Below, in pieces: positions 17,057 to 25,933 of a stretch of 64,000 nt of DNA. The translations under genes and the position numbers were made by a program. Below the pieces are notes generated by a model, which saw only the letters and a list, made by a program, of their open reading frames with translations, was not told the DNA's origin and did not search any database. The DNA is taken from the NCBI RefSeq assembly GCF_042408815.1, contig NZ_JBHOQR010000005.1, positions 19,352 to 83,351 of the forward strand, in the 5' to 3' direction. The stretch's first letter is position 1; each line of letters begins with the position of its first letter. This DNA is from Thermoflexus sp042408815. Lineage in GTDB: Bacteria; Chloroflexota; Anaerolineae; Thermoflexales; Thermoflexaceae.

Positions 17057-20000
17057 TCATGGGCCGCGCAGGACCAGCGGGAGGAACATTCGGAAGCTCC
17101 ACCCGATCCATACTTCAAGGGTCTCGTTATTGCCCTCGTTGACCTCCATCACACAACCCCGTGCCGGATCCCCTAACCCGGGAACCGGCGCATCCACCAT
17201 CGCCTGCAAACGGGAGATCGAGATCGCCTCAGTGGTCGTGTAGACGAAGGTCTGGGAGAGGCTTTCCCCGGGAGCCAATCGCTGGGCAGGGATGCTGAAA
17301 TAGCGGCTGGCGGCAGGGTTCCCATTGATCTTCAAGCCGATCAGCATCCACCACGGCGCGCAGCCCAGGGTGCCGCTGAGCGGACGGGCGGTTCCAGGGC
17401 CAATGTTGGTCACCCTCAATGTAAATGTAAGCGTTCGAGTAGGGTTGTCTTCCTGATACTGAATCGAATCCGGCAAGATGGCGGCCGTGAGATCCGGCCC
17501 GGCCAGGGCGGTGACGTCGGAGGCCTGGAAGACATCCATCAGGGGAACGCCGGCCGTCCCGAAGGAGCGGGCAATGACCGTGTTGGTGAAGGCGACCACG
17601 TCGGAGAGATTGGCGGAGACGCTGATTTGAGCCTTCTGGACGAAGGAAACCGTGGCCCGCGGGCCCAGGGCGGGCAGCGTGATCACTGCCTGCCCCCACC
17701 CGACGGGCAGGTCCACGAAAGCAATCCATGGCCACCCGGTCAGCGTGTCGGTAATCCGAACATCCGTGACCGTCACCCACCCGGTATTGGTGACCGTGAC
17801 TGTGTAATAAAGTACATCTCCGATATCCGCCTGACTCCGGCCATCGGTTTTGGAGATCTCGAGAGCGTAGGGCTGACGCACCAGGTGGGCAACACTCCCA
17901 AGCGGAATCGGGATCGCACCGGAGAGGGCCGCGGTGGCGGTGAGCCACACGCCATCGGCAATGAAAGCGGGATCCGTGATCCGCACGGTCCAGGTGAGGG
18001 CGGCAGCCATCCCCGCGCTTAGGCCGGGCAGGTCCCAGCGGAAGGTTGGCCATGGGTCCGTGAGCACCGAACCCATGGAGACCTGCACGCCATTGGGAAT
18101 CGGGACGATCGGGCTGGGAAGCTGGCCGAAGATCTCCAAAGCCCCACTGGCTGCCGACGCCGTGTTCGTCACTCGAAGCGTATAGGTGAGCAACGCCCCC
18201 GGGGAAACGATACTCCCGGCAGGCGGAAGAGCGCCGAGCGTGCCGGTCAGCGCCGCCACCGGATGGATAACTGGGTTGCTGGCAAGCGAGCCGAACTCAT
18301 CGGTTTGCAACACGGCCTGGTTCTGGATCTCGCCACCTCCTGCGGATACGGTGACGGCGAAGGAGAACGTCAGAATCCCGCCCGGGGCAAGGGAGGCAAT
18401 TTCCCCCAGCCATCCATTGGAGGCGACCGTCCACGAGAGGCCCCCGGAAGCGGAAGCGGAGCCTCCCACATAAGCGGTTCCGGTAGGGAAGAGATCGACC
18501 AGACGGAGGCCGTGCAGAGTGGCGCCACTGTCGTTCGTCAGGACAACCGTGTAGGTGATCCGATCTCCCGGCCGCACCGAGCTTCCTCCCGGGGGCATGG
18601 CTTGCTTCAACCAGGTGGGTGGCCTGTCTGGGACCTCATAGCGCAGATCGGCCCGGAGCAAGGAAGGCGCCGTGAGGGGGTTTGTGGTGCTGAGCGCCAC
18701 TTCATACTGTAAGGATTGAACATAGAGATTGAGGGGAATGGAGAGCGTAACCGCCCCCGTCTCAGTGAGCGGTGTCCATGCGCTCCAATCACTCCAGGGG
18801 AAGCCATCCTGGCTCTGGGATCGAATACGAACTGCGGCGTCTGTTCCGGGCGGGCGCATGAACTGAAGATCCAGAGTCAACAACAGCCGTCGCTGATCCA
18901 GATGGAAGGGCGGGGCCAGATAGTGCCCATTGGATACGAAGAGGCCTGCTCCCTCCGCGCTCAGGCGGCCGGCGTTGATATGGGTCAGCGGAATGTTGGC
19001 ATACCGGCCTCCGATCACATAAACCCAACCATCCGGCAACACCACCATGGCATGGGCGCTGCGAGGCGGCGTGATCAGGCTGGTCGCCGTCCAAGTGATG
19101 ACCTCCCCCGTGTCCGCGAGCACACCCGCTCGCACATCCCGGCTGGCATCGCTGAAGTTGCTCTGTAGCCCTCCACTAGTCAGTAAGAGACCGCGATAAC
19201 CAATGGCGGCCAGTTCCACCAGATTGTTATCCAGGAGCGCCGTGCGCGTGAAGGGTCCAAGGAGCGTCCCGTCCCCCAGAGGCGCGAACCAGACCTCGAA
19301 CAGAGGCAGGCTGCTCGTCCCGGTCATTCCTCCGATCACATAAAGAGCACCCTGCTCGGCGACCGCTGCGTGCCGCCACAGGGGATAGGGAAGCGTCCAC
19401 GAAAGGACTTGCCAATGGGTGATCTGACCCGTGACCGGGTCAGGCCGCGCCGCATAGATGAGGTCACGAACCTGGAAGCCCTCTGAAATCCCCCCCAACA
19501 CATAGATCCATCCACCCCATGCGACAACCGCCATGTTCGTCAGGCTGATGGGCAGAGAAGCCGTCGTCGTGAACGGCCCCAGGGAGCCGTCCGGCTGGAT
19601 CCGGGCGTAGACCACCATCCGCTGCGGCGCCCCCGGGGCGATGGCCGGCTGGTTTTGCCCGCCGATCACATAGAGAAAGTTGTTCACCACCACCGCCCCC
19701 CCATATGCGATCCCGGAAGGGAAGAAGTCCGCGAGGTTTGTCGAAACCGTCACCCAGGGAGTGAGATCATGATCGGAGCGGACGGTGGCCGATTGCACAA
19801 GGAATGGGCCTGCGATCATGTCGTTGCTCGAGGCCAATCCTCCCATGACATAGAGGCGGCTCGCCGTATAGACGGCCATATGACCCCAACGGGGGATCAA
19901 GCCAGCCGTTACCACCGTGGTGATCCACTCTCCACTCAGCCCGGCCCGAAGGAGGGAGACGGCGCCATCTCCCATATTCGCCAGCCCGGTACGGAGGAAC

Positions 20001-20206
20001 TCTCCCGCGCTGAAATCGGCCCAGGTGGTCTGAGAGAGGGTCTGGACGCCCGCCTCAACCCGGCGGCCCATAGACAGAAGGAGAACAAGAAATCCCACCC
20101 CTCCCAGGAGAAGCCCCGCCACAACCCGATGCCAACCTCTGCGCATTCCCATACCCCGGATCCTGGGTGGAGAGATCGAGATCGGACTCGCCGGAAGCCT
20201 CCTCAT
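17057..20206 (-). CDS. Surface protein with Kelch-type propeller and DUF11 repeats
   Basis: A 1,049-residue exported protein. A basic N-terminus and a hydrophobic signal (VVAGLLLGGVGFLVLLLSMG, about residues 28-47) are followed by at least five Kelch-like blades (for example RWGHMAVYTASRLYVMGG, NNFLYVIGGQ, WIYVLGG, ALYVIGG, WVYVIGG; residues about 100-420). Three DUF11-type beta modules come next (YTVVLTNDSGATL, YTLRVTNTASAASG, YYTVTVTNTGWVTV; about 550-870), then a further Ig-like module, ending MFLPLVLRGP. It is probably a surface-displayed binding protein. The ATG overlaps the stop of the upstream TadG-like gene as ATGA, favouring translational coupling at 20206; ATGs at 20152 or 20146 would give a more typical signal peptide. 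Confidence 0.82.
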   Translation of the reverse strand: MRRLPASPISISPPRIRGMGMRRGWHRVVAGLLLGGVGFLVLLLSMGRRVEAGVQTLSQTTWADFSAGEFLRTGLANMGDGAVSLLRAGLSGEWITTVVTAGLIPRWGHMAVYTASRLYVMGGLASSNDMIAGPFLVQSATVRSDHDLTPWVTVSTNLADFFPSGIAYGGAVVVNNFLYVIGGQNQPAIAPGAPQRMVVYARIQPDGSLGPFTTTASLPISLTNMAVVAWGGWIYVLGGISEGFQVRDLIYAARPDPVTGQITHWQVLSWTLPYPLWRHAAVAEQGALYVIGGMTGTSSLPLFEVWFAPLGDGTLLGPFTRTALLDNNLVELAAIGYRGLLLTSGGLQSNFSDASRDVRAGVLADTGEVITWTATSLITPPRSAHAMVVLPDGWVYVIGGRYANIPLTHINAGRLSAEGAGLFVSNGHYLAPPFHLDQRRLLLTLDLQFMRPPGTDAAVRIRSQSQDGFPWSDWSAWTPLTETGAVTLSIPLNLYVQSLQYEVALSTTNPLTAPSLLRADLRYEVPDRPPTWLKQAMPPGGSSVRPGDRITYTVVLTNDSGATLHGLRLVDLFPTGTAYVGGSASASGGLSWTVASNGWLGEIASLAPGGILTFSFAVTVSAGGGEIQNQAVLQTDEFGSLASNPVIHPVAALTGTLGALPPAGSIVSPGALLTYTLRVTNTASAASGALEIFGQLPSPIVPIPNGVQVSMGSVLTDPWPTFRWDLPGLSAGMAAALTWTVRITDPAFIADGVWLTATAALSGAIPIPLGSVAHLVRQPYALEISKTDGRSQADIGDVLYYTVTVTNTGWVTVTDVRITDTLTGWPWIAFVDLPVGWGQAVITLPALGPRATVSFVQKAQISVSANLSDVVAFTNTVIARSFGTAGVPLMDVFQASDVTALAGPDLTAAILPDSIQYQEDNPTRTLTFTLRVTNIGPGTARPLSGTLGCAPWWMLIGLKINGNPAASRYFSIPAQRLAPGESLSQTFVYTTTEAISISRLQAMVDAPVPGLGDPARGCVMEVNEGNNETLEVWIGWSFRMFLPLVLRGP

Positions 20207-21513
20207 CGGAACAGGAAGAGTTGAGGAGGGGTGGTCGGGCAGGCGTTATCGTTATAGGTCAGCTGGAAGTTTGCCCCGGAGACATCGACTTCGTAGCCGA
20301 AGATGGCGCCGTTCCCGGTGAACCCCTGGCTGCCCGAGAGGTTCACCAGACCGTTCGGGGCGTAGATCAGGCCTTCCCATGCGATCCGGGAATACGAGAG
20401 CTGGATCGCCCCGTTGTTGGTGTCATTCGAGGTCGAGAAGAACAGGAGCTGCCCCTTGCCATCGGGCTCCTTGTAGAATCCTTTAAAGTAAGCCTGATCG
20501 TTGTTCGAACTCGTAGACTTGATCGATCCATTGGTGACGACAGTGATGGTGACCGTCCCCCCACCCTGGATCGTGACATCGCCGTTGACCACGTAGAGCC
20601 CATCGCAAAGTTTATAGGAGCCCCCACCGTTGCTCCCGGGGGAGGGGCAGGAGCCGCTGGATTTCAGGGTGATGGAACCGTTGAAATAATACCGCCGGCT
20701 GGAATCGACCTGGTTCCATTTCGCGCCACCGGGCAGGAAGTCCTCATACCGGTAGAACGGCGGCATCGGGATGTAGCTGCCCTGCTGGGTGGTCTGGCAT
20801 GTCCCGTTTCCTTTCTTCTGAGTCACGTAATCGCAGACCCCGTTGATATACATTTGCTGGCTGATGTTAATATCGGCGTTGGAATGGATGTTGCCGTTGA
20901 CCACCCCAGCCTGGCCGCCGCCAGTGGCCTTGAGCACGTTGGGCTGGCAGTTGCCGGTACACCCCGCAAAAATCGCCCAGCCATTGCAAGAAACCGGAGG
21001 CTGATAGACGGCCACCGCCTGGGCGCTCACCCGCAGGTTCGCCTGGCCGATCACTTGCGCGATGAAGGCCGAGAAGGGATTCCAGACCACCACGCGAATC
21101 CCCTTGACCTCTTGGGTGCCGATCTTCGCCGGCACGAAACCACCACCGACCGGACTGAGGACATTCCCATCCGCGTCGGTGTAGAAGATCTCGATATTGT
21201 TGTTATAAGCGTCTCCCGGTTGACCCGAGGTGTCGGGAATGCCGTGGGCCTCCACCGCAGCGTTCACCGCCTGCCGCAAGGATGCCTCCGGGCAGCCATA
21301 CCCATGGGGATTACTGCACCATGGCTGGGGGTTCCAGAGAAAGCGGGCCCCGGTCAGGGCCCCAGCGTCCGCCCCGTTCTGAGCCCGTCGGCGCTGGCCG
21401 TAGGCATTGCTGCCATCCAGGGCCAGGGCCGTAAGGGCCAGAAGGCCGATGAAGGCGATCGCGATGAGCACCAGTGCCTGTCCACGATTCCACCCTTTCA
21501 TCCTTCCACCCAT
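20203..21513 (-). CDS. TadG-like exported protein (Flp-assembly N-terminal domain)
   Basis: A 436-residue protein whose N-terminus is the putative Flp pilus-assembly TadG-like domain: NRGQALVLIAIAFIGLLALT, then LDGSNAYGQRRRAQNGADAGAL, the recurrent pattern of TadE/TadG helices. The remaining 370 residues are a Gly/Asn/Ser-rich extracellular domain with a predicted beta-helix flavour (DVTIQGGGTVTITVVTNGSI, SSNNDQAYFKG) and cysteine pairs (CNGWAIFAGCTGNCQ). The start MGGRMKGW at 21513 has AGGAGGCGCTCCC upstream. Overlap with the Kelch gene and 32 bases from the TadE gene upstream point to one transcript. The function of the exported domain is unknown. Confidence 0.82.
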   Translation of the reverse strand: MGGRMKGWNRGQALVLIAIAFIGLLALTALALDGSNAYGQRRRAQNGADAGALTGARFLWNPQPWCSNPHGYGCPEASLRQAVNAAVEAHGIPDTSGQPGDAYNNNIEIFYTDADGNVLSPVGGGFVPAKIGTQEVKGIRVVVWNPFSAFIAQVIGQANLRVSAQAVAVYQPPVSCNGWAIFAGCTGNCQPNVLKATGGGQAGVVNGNIHSNADINISQQMYINGVCDYVTQKKGNGTCQTTQQGSYIPMPPFYRYEDFLPGGAKWNQVDSSRRYYFNGSITLKSSGSCPSPGSNGGGSYKLCDGLYVVNGDVTIQGGGTVTITVVTNGSIKSTSSNNDQAYFKGFYKEPDGKGQLLFFSTSNDTNNGAIQLSYSRIAWEGLIYAPNGLVNLSGSQGFTGNGAIFGYEVDVSGANFQLTYNDNACPTTPPQLFLFR

Positions 21514-21545
21514 GGGAGCGCCTCCTGATCGGTCCGCATCACACC

Positions 21546-22034
21546 TTATGGGCACGCTCCGGATCCATGGTTGAGGGCCCGCTGCACCGCATAAGCCCGC
21601 AGCCTCACCTCCGGGCCGAACACCACCTGCATCACAGGCGTGATCATCGTAAATGAATATGAGGTGGAAACCGTGATCGGCGTGCCGAAGCAGATCTGTC
21701 CCGGATTGTTCGGCATGATCACGATCGTGACCCGGTAGGGATCCAGAGGAGTTCCGGGCGTGTGCTGGATCGCGATGAACGTTCGATCGTAAGCGTTATT
21801 GGGGGTCGCGCATGAAGGCCCGTCGGCCGCGCTGATGCAGCGCGGATTCATCGCCGCGTAGAGCGCTCCCTCGCCCGCCGCATCCTGGATCGCCACCCAC
21901 GCCATATACATCCGGCCCAGATCCAGCACCCCGGTGAGCAACAGCAACAACACGGTGGCCGCCAGAGCGAACTCCACCAGGCTCTGGCCGCGCTGGCGAT
22001 GATCATGAAAGCAGTGATTCCAGCCGGATCCCAC
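21546..22034 (-). CDS. TadE-like pseudopilin
   Basis: A 162-residue TadE family protein. A short basic leader (HDHRQRGQSLVEFAL) runs into one hydrophobic helix (ATVLLLLLTGVLDLGRMY), then VAIQDAAGEGALYAA, the TadE signature, and a small extracellular domain of about 100 residues with cysteines. TadE-like proteins are minor pseudopilins of the Tad system. The start is a GTG at 22034 preceded by GGAGAGGACA. It is 18 bases downstream of another TadE-like gene and upstream of the TadG-like gene. Confidence 0.86.
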   Translation of the reverse strand: MGSGWNHCFHDHRQRGQSLVEFALAATVLLLLLTGVLDLGRMYMAWVAIQDAAGEGALYAAMNPRCISAADGPSCATPNNAYDRTFIAIQHTPGTPLDPYRVTIVIMPNNPGQICFGTPITVSTSYSFTMITPVMQVVFGPEVRLRAYAVQRALNHGSGACP

Positions 22035-22052
22035 TGTCCTCTCCCCCCGCGC

Positions 22053-22613
22053 TCACGGCTTGGGCATGGCGATCCCGCTGATCGGAACCACGGAGCGCAT
22101 CCCGGCGAAACGGAGCGGGAGGTTCGATACAAAGGGCCGGATCAGAGGGGTGGCCGCGCTCACCTGGGATTGAACGTCCACATAGACCAGGTCGTTCAGG
22201 GCCAGGACATCTGTAGTAGGCAGCCCGATCTGCGCCGGATCCGAAGAGCACCTGCCCAAGGGAAGGAAGGATCCACTCCCATCGGGACGACGATACTCCA
22301 CCGTGATCGTCACCTGGCTCCGAGGCGTCAACGCCAATGTCCCATAAGCCCGGTTCAGGACCTCGTTGCACTCGGCGATGGTCACCTTCCCGCGATCCGC
22401 ATCATTGCTCCGATGGATGGTTACGGCGGCCGCTCGCAACGCTTCCCGCGCCGCGTTGGAGACCTCGGTGTAGATGAAGAGGACCCGTCCGAACTCCATG
22501 ATGCCCAGCATGAACAGCAACAGCACCGGGAAGACCAGGGCGAACTCCACCAGGCCCTGCCCACGATTCCTGGATCCCCTCCACGATCGTCTCGCCAGCC
22601 CCCGGAAAGTCAT
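22053..22613 (-). CDS. TadE-like pseudopilin
   Basis: A 186-residue TadE family protein: leader with SRNRGQGLVEFALVFPVLLL, helix LLLFMLGIMEFGRVLFIY, then TEVSNAAREALRAAAV. The Glu at the fifth position after the Gly of RGQGLVE resembles pseudopilin processing sites. The exported domain holds two cysteines that could pair. A near-consensus AAAGGAGGT precedes the ATG. It is the first gene of the minus-strand surface operon, diverging from the plus-strand TadE gene across a 191-base region. Confidence 0.87.
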   Translation of the reverse strand: MTFRGLARRSWRGSRNRGQGLVEFALVFPVLLLFMLGIMEFGRVLFIYTEVSNAAREALRAAAVTIHRSNDADRGKVTIAECNEVLNRAYGTLALTPRSQVTITVEYRRPDGSGSFLPLGRCSSDPAQIGLPTTDVLALNDLVYVDVQSQVSAATPLIRPFVSNLPLRFAGMRSVVPISGIAMPKP

Positions 22614-22702
22614 AAATCTCTTACCTCCTTTGAGGAAACCGCCTCGCCCGGCGGGGAGGTTACGGGTCCCGTTCTTCCCGCCTCTACCGGACCCTCGGGC
22701 TA

Positions 22703-22730
22703 TTGACGGTTTGAGAAATTTTAATATAAT
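22703..22730 (+). promoter_or_regulatory. Promoter of the plus-strand TadE/TadG operon
   Basis: -35 TTGACG (22703-22708), 16-base spacer, -10 TATAAT (22725-22730), 74 bases before the TadE start. It is a strong sigma-70-type match. The minus-strand promoter for the divergent TadE gene must lie in the same 191 bases, but I see no equally clear pair for it. Confidence 0.7.
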
Positions 22731-22804
22731 GTGGAGGGAGAAGGGGCGAAAGAAGGTATATTTATAAACCGTTTTCGAGGGCCTTTAGGATACGGGAGGG
22801 ATCG

Positions 22805-23407
22805 ATGCGTCGATGGACATGGAGAGGACGGAGAGCCCAGAGCATCGTGGAGCTAGCGATCCTGCTGCCCCTCTTCCTGATCCTCATCGCCGGCCTAACC
22901 GAACTGGGGTTCGCGATCGCTGCATATCTTTCTCTCCAGGATGCCGTGCGGGAGGCCGCCCGCTTCGGGGCCGACGGCGATCCTTGTCTGTATGCCGATC
23001 ATCAGGAGGATCCCCGAGACCCTGGCGCCGTTTGCGACAGTGACCTGTTCATGACCCCGGTTTCCCAACGCTTCGATGAAGCCTTCCGTCCATACACGAT
23101 GAACGCGAGCCTGGGGGACGATCTGGTGATCTCCGCCTTCGGCATCCGACAGGACGGCACGCTGGCCTGGCGGCTCCCCCGCAATGCCCCTAACGGGTGG
23201 TCCCGTTTCCGCAATCGGAGCTCCCGGGTCACGGATGCGGCGATCGCCGCCCAGATCGGCCACTCCCCCAGCAAAGGGGTACTGGTGGTGGAGGCGTATT
23301 ACCACTACCGCCAGCGTCTGGGCCTGTTCACCTGGGCGTTCCCGGAAATCATCCCGATGTATGCATCGGCCTGGATGCCGCTGCCTTCGGTGGATCCGAT
23401 GGAATGA
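22805..23407 (+). CDS. TadE-like pseudopilin
   Basis: A 200-residue TadE family protein. GRRAQSIVELAILLPLFLIL leads into the helix, then GLTELGFAIAAYLSLQDAVREAARFGADG, and an exported domain of about 140 residues. GGGAGGGATCG lies just before the ATG. It heads the plus-strand run TadE - TadG/vWA - TadE/TP-tail - secreted protein. The exported part has Cys residues at positions near 59 and 77 and ends WMPLPSVDPME; I do not recognise it beyond the TadE helix. Confidence 0.86.
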   Translation: MRRWTWRGRRAQSIVELAILLPLFLILIAGLTELGFAIAAYLSLQDAVREAARFGADGDPCLYADHQEDPRDPGAVCDSDLFMTPVSQRFDEAFRPYTMNASLGDDLVISAFGIRQDGTLAWRLPRNAPNGWSRFRNRSSRVTDAAIAAQIGHSPSKGVLVVEAYYHYRQRLGLFTWAFPEIIPMYASAWMPLPSVDPME

Positions 23408-23466
23408 ACGAGGCGCAGGTCGGCAGGGCTTCTCCGGCGCCCCAAGGGAGATCAGGAGGTGGAGCT

Positions 23467-24978
23467 ATGCGCCGCCGCGGGCAGATTGTGGTTCTCTTTG
23501 CCTTGATGCTGGTGGGGCTGCTGGCCCTGGCCGGCCTGGCGATGGATGGCGCCCGCCTCTATGCTGCCCGACACCGCCTGCAGCACGCCCTGGATGGAGC
23601 GGCCCTGGCCGGCTCCAACCAGTTCCGCGTCGGCCGCACCCTTGCCGATATCCAGCAGGCCGCCCGGGATTTCCTGACCGCTCAGGGCTTCGATGTGGCC
23701 ACCATCCGGGTCTATACATGCGATGACCCAGGCCCTTACGCCGCGGAGCTCTGCACCACTCCCCGTCGCAAGCTGGTGCGCGTCGAAGCCGAGGTCGTCG
23801 TCCCTATGACCTTCATGCGGGTGGTGGGTTGGTCGAGCGCGCGGCTCTCCGGCTCCGCGACCGGAGAGGCAGCCTCCGTCGATCTGGTGCTGATCATTGA
23901 CAACTCGGAGTCAATGGCTTATGACACCCGGATGGTGCTCACTCAGGGTAACCCCATCGTCTGCATTCCCACGGACTCCCCCAACCCCAATCCGGAATGC
24001 CCCAAACCCCAGAAGCCGCACTTCTGCAACCCCCATGATATCTGCGAGCCTTTCCGCTCCGTGCGCCAGGCGGCTCGCGAGTTCGCCGAGCGGATGTATT
24101 ACCCCTACGATCGCGTAGCTGTGGTCTCCTTCGACCGTCAAGCCCGCCTGCTGGTGGATCTCAACGGGGGGACGAGCCTCGCCACTGTTCAGAACGCGAT
24201 CCAGAGCATCCAGGTTTACGACCCCGCCCAGAACGCCCAAACTGCGAAATGCGCCGGGATGGATTGCACCTCTGGAAATTGCCGTCCGGTTTCTGTGCTG
24301 GTGCCGGGGCCAGACACTGACCCACGCCCATGCCCCAGTAGCAACGTCCAAGGAGCTCTCCGCTTGGCCTACAATATCCTGGCCACCCAAGGACGGCCAG
24401 CGGAGACCGGCGCCCTTTGGGCCATCGTGATGCTGAGTGACGCCGCGGCCAACGCCACGGATCCCTCTCCAAGCTCGCCGGATCCGGTAGCGAGGGACTT
24501 CGGGCTCTGCCCTCGCTACAACCCACCCCCCAGCTGGGGTGCGCCCACCTGGTACTGGGGGGATCCGGGGTACCGTCCGTTTTGTCAGGATGGCGACTTC
24601 GAAACGCGTCATCCCCCATCTGATCCCCGATATGATGCGGAGGACGCCGCGCTCGATATGGTGGATGTGCTCCGAGAGGCCAACATCGTGGTCTTCTCCA
24701 TTGGCTATGGCAGCGGAATGCACAACCTGAACGTACGCCCGGGCCAGGGACGGGATCCAGACGTTGGGGAGAAGTTCATGCGCTACTTGGCCGACAGCAC
24801 CGATGGCAACAATCAGGCGGACTGCCTGCAGAGCGGAAGCGACTGGTTCAGCCCAGGGGCGGTCTGGAAGCCGCAGGGGCAGTCATGCAGCAACTATTTC
24901 TACGCCCCGGACGCTGCAACGCTGCAGCAGATCTTCCGTGAGATCGCCCGCCGGATTTTCACCCGTTTGAATCGATAG
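23467..24978 (+). CDS. TadG-like protein with von Willebrand factor A domain
   Basis: A 503-residue exported protein. The N-terminal Tad helix region (RRRGQIVVLFALMLVGLLAL, then MDGARLYAARHRLQHALDGA) is followed by a beta domain (about residues 50-135) and a vWA domain from about 140 with the MIDAS motif DNSES in VDLVLIIDNSES and a later AIVMLSDAAANATDPS. An insert rich in Cys and Pro (CIPTDSPNPNPECPKP) sits just after the MIDAS motif. Such TadG/vWA proteins are thought to be tip or anchoring adhesins. The start at 23467 is set by AGGAGGTGGAGCT upstream; the frame is open further but has no ribosome-binding site. It lies 59 bases after the TadE gene. Confidence 0.88.
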   Translation: MRRRGQIVVLFALMLVGLLALAGLAMDGARLYAARHRLQHALDGAALAGSNQFRVGRTLADIQQAARDFLTAQGFDVATIRVYTCDDPGPYAAELCTTPRRKLVRVEAEVVVPMTFMRVVGWSSARLSGSATGEAASVDLVLIIDNSESMAYDTRMVLTQGNPIVCIPTDSPNPNPECPKPQKPHFCNPHDICEPFRSVRQAAREFAERMYYPYDRVAVVSFDRQARLLVDLNGGTSLATVQNAIQSIQVYDPAQNAQTAKCAGMDCTSGNCRPVSVLVPGPDTDPRPCPSSNVQGALRLAYNILATQGRPAETGALWAIVMLSDAAANATDPSPSSPDPVARDFGLCPRYNPPPSWGAPTWYWGDPGYRPFCQDGDFETRHPPSDPRYDAEDAALDMVDVLREANIVVFSIGYGSGMHNLNVRPGQGRDPDVGEKFMRYLADSTDGNNQADCLQSGSDWFSPGAVWKPQGQSCSNYFYAPDAATLQQIFREIARRIFTRLNR

Positions 24979-25014
24979 ACGGGTTTTCCGTCGCATGGCT
25001 GAGGAGGGGGAATC

Positions 25015-25905
25015 ATGCGCCGAATGGCCCAAGGGACGCTGGAGTTCGCCGTGGCCCTGCCGATCTTTCTCCTTCTGGTTTTCATGGTTATCGAGCTGGC
25101 CCGGGTGTTCTACGCGTGGGCGACCATCGAGAATAATGCCCGGGCGGCGGCCCGCTATCTCTCCACCGGGCAATACGACCCGGCCTTCTGCCTCAGCGGC
25201 TGCGCCGATGAGGCGGATCGGGAACAGGCTCGGCTCCGGGCCGGCCTGGAACGAGGTCGGGAGATCCTTTACGGCCTCCTGATCACGCAGTTCGGAGAGC
25301 AAGCCGGGGGGCCGGGCTCCGATGCCCCAGGTTTCTATGGGGTCACGATCTGCAGCAGCCGGCCGGGCTTTGAGTTCGATCCGGCTACGCTGCGCTGCGT
25401 CCCAGGGAACGATGCCGGGGGCCCTGGGGATCGGGTCGTGGTGGTGGTCCGCCACAACCATATGATCATCACCCCCCTCCTCCGGCCCATTGTGGCCTAT
25501 ATCCCCCTGATCGCCCGCCGCGAGGTGATCAACGAGCGCTTCCGGACCGTCCGCCTGTTGGGGCTGCCGCCGGAGATCCCGACGGTCGTGCCGCCGCCGA
25601 CGCCTACGTTCACGCCGGCTCCCACGGATACCCCCACGCCCCCGCCGCCGCCGACGGCTACGCCGACGCCAACAGCTACCTTCACGCCCACGCCCACTCG
25701 CACCCCGACGCCGACGGTGTGCCCGCCCGGGGTTTGCACCCCCACCCCCACTCCTACACCCACCCGTACCTGGACGCCCACGCCGACTCCTACCCGCACG
25801 CCCACCCGTACCCCGACGCCAGTGTGGACGCCCACCCGCACGCCCACCCGCACCCCGACGTCCACGCCGACGATGACGCCCACGCCGGGTGGCTTTGACG
25901 GGTGA
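25015..25905 (+). CDS. TadE-like pseudopilin with long Thr-Pro tail
   Basis: A 296-residue protein. Residues 1-40 are the TadE-type leader and helix (MAQGTLEFAVALPIFLLLVF, then ELARVFYAWATIENNARAAA). Residues 40-185 are the exported domain, which includes a second hydrophobic-leaning stretch. Residues about 190-296 are almost only Thr, Pro and Arg (PTPT, TRTPTPT units) with one short cysteine-bearing break (VCPPGVC). The tail is probably an extended, possibly O-glycosylated stalk. Ordinary TadE proteins are 130-200 residues, so the tail is an addition. GAGGAGGGGGAATC precedes the ATG. The gene sits 36 bases after the vWA gene. Confidence 0.83.
   Translation: MRRMAQGTLEFAVALPIFLLLVFMVIELARVFYAWATIENNARAAARYLSTGQYDPAFCLSGCADEADREQARLRAGLERGREILYGLLITQFGEQAGGPGSDAPGFYGVTICSSRPGFEFDPATLRCVPGNDAGGPGDRVVVVVRHNHMIITPLLRPIVAYIPLIARREVINERFRTVRLLGLPPEIPTVVPPPTPTFTPAPTDTPTPPPPPTATPTPTATFTPTPTRTPTPTVCPPGVCTPTPTPTPTRTWTPTPTPTRTPTRTPTPVWTPTRTPTRTPTSTPTMTPTPGGFDG
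25590..25893 (+). repeat. Degenerate 6/12-base repeat encoding the Thr-Pro tail
   Basis: About 300 bases built from variants of ACGCCC, ACCCGC and CCGACG, in frame and coding Thr-Pro/Arg-Thr-Pro. Such a tract is prone to slippage and length change. It is coding repeat, not a CRISPR array: there are no spacers. Confidence 0.75.
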
Positions 25906-25933
25906 ACAGAGCGAAAGAGAGGAGGAGTCAAAG

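Noticed and set aside
20167..21528. Long plus-strand open frame opposite the TadG-like gene
   Set aside because: Arises from GC bias in the antisense frame; composition is Arg/His/Gly-rich and the minus-strand gene has clear domains.
25590..25893. Repeat tract considered as a CRISPR array
   Set aside because: The repeats are 6-12 bases, contiguous and in coding frame, with no unique spacers.
25497..25931. Open frame antisense to the Thr-Pro tail, coding repeated GVGVRVG
   Set aside because: It is the mirror of the Thr-Pro coding repeat; no ribosome-binding site and no family features.
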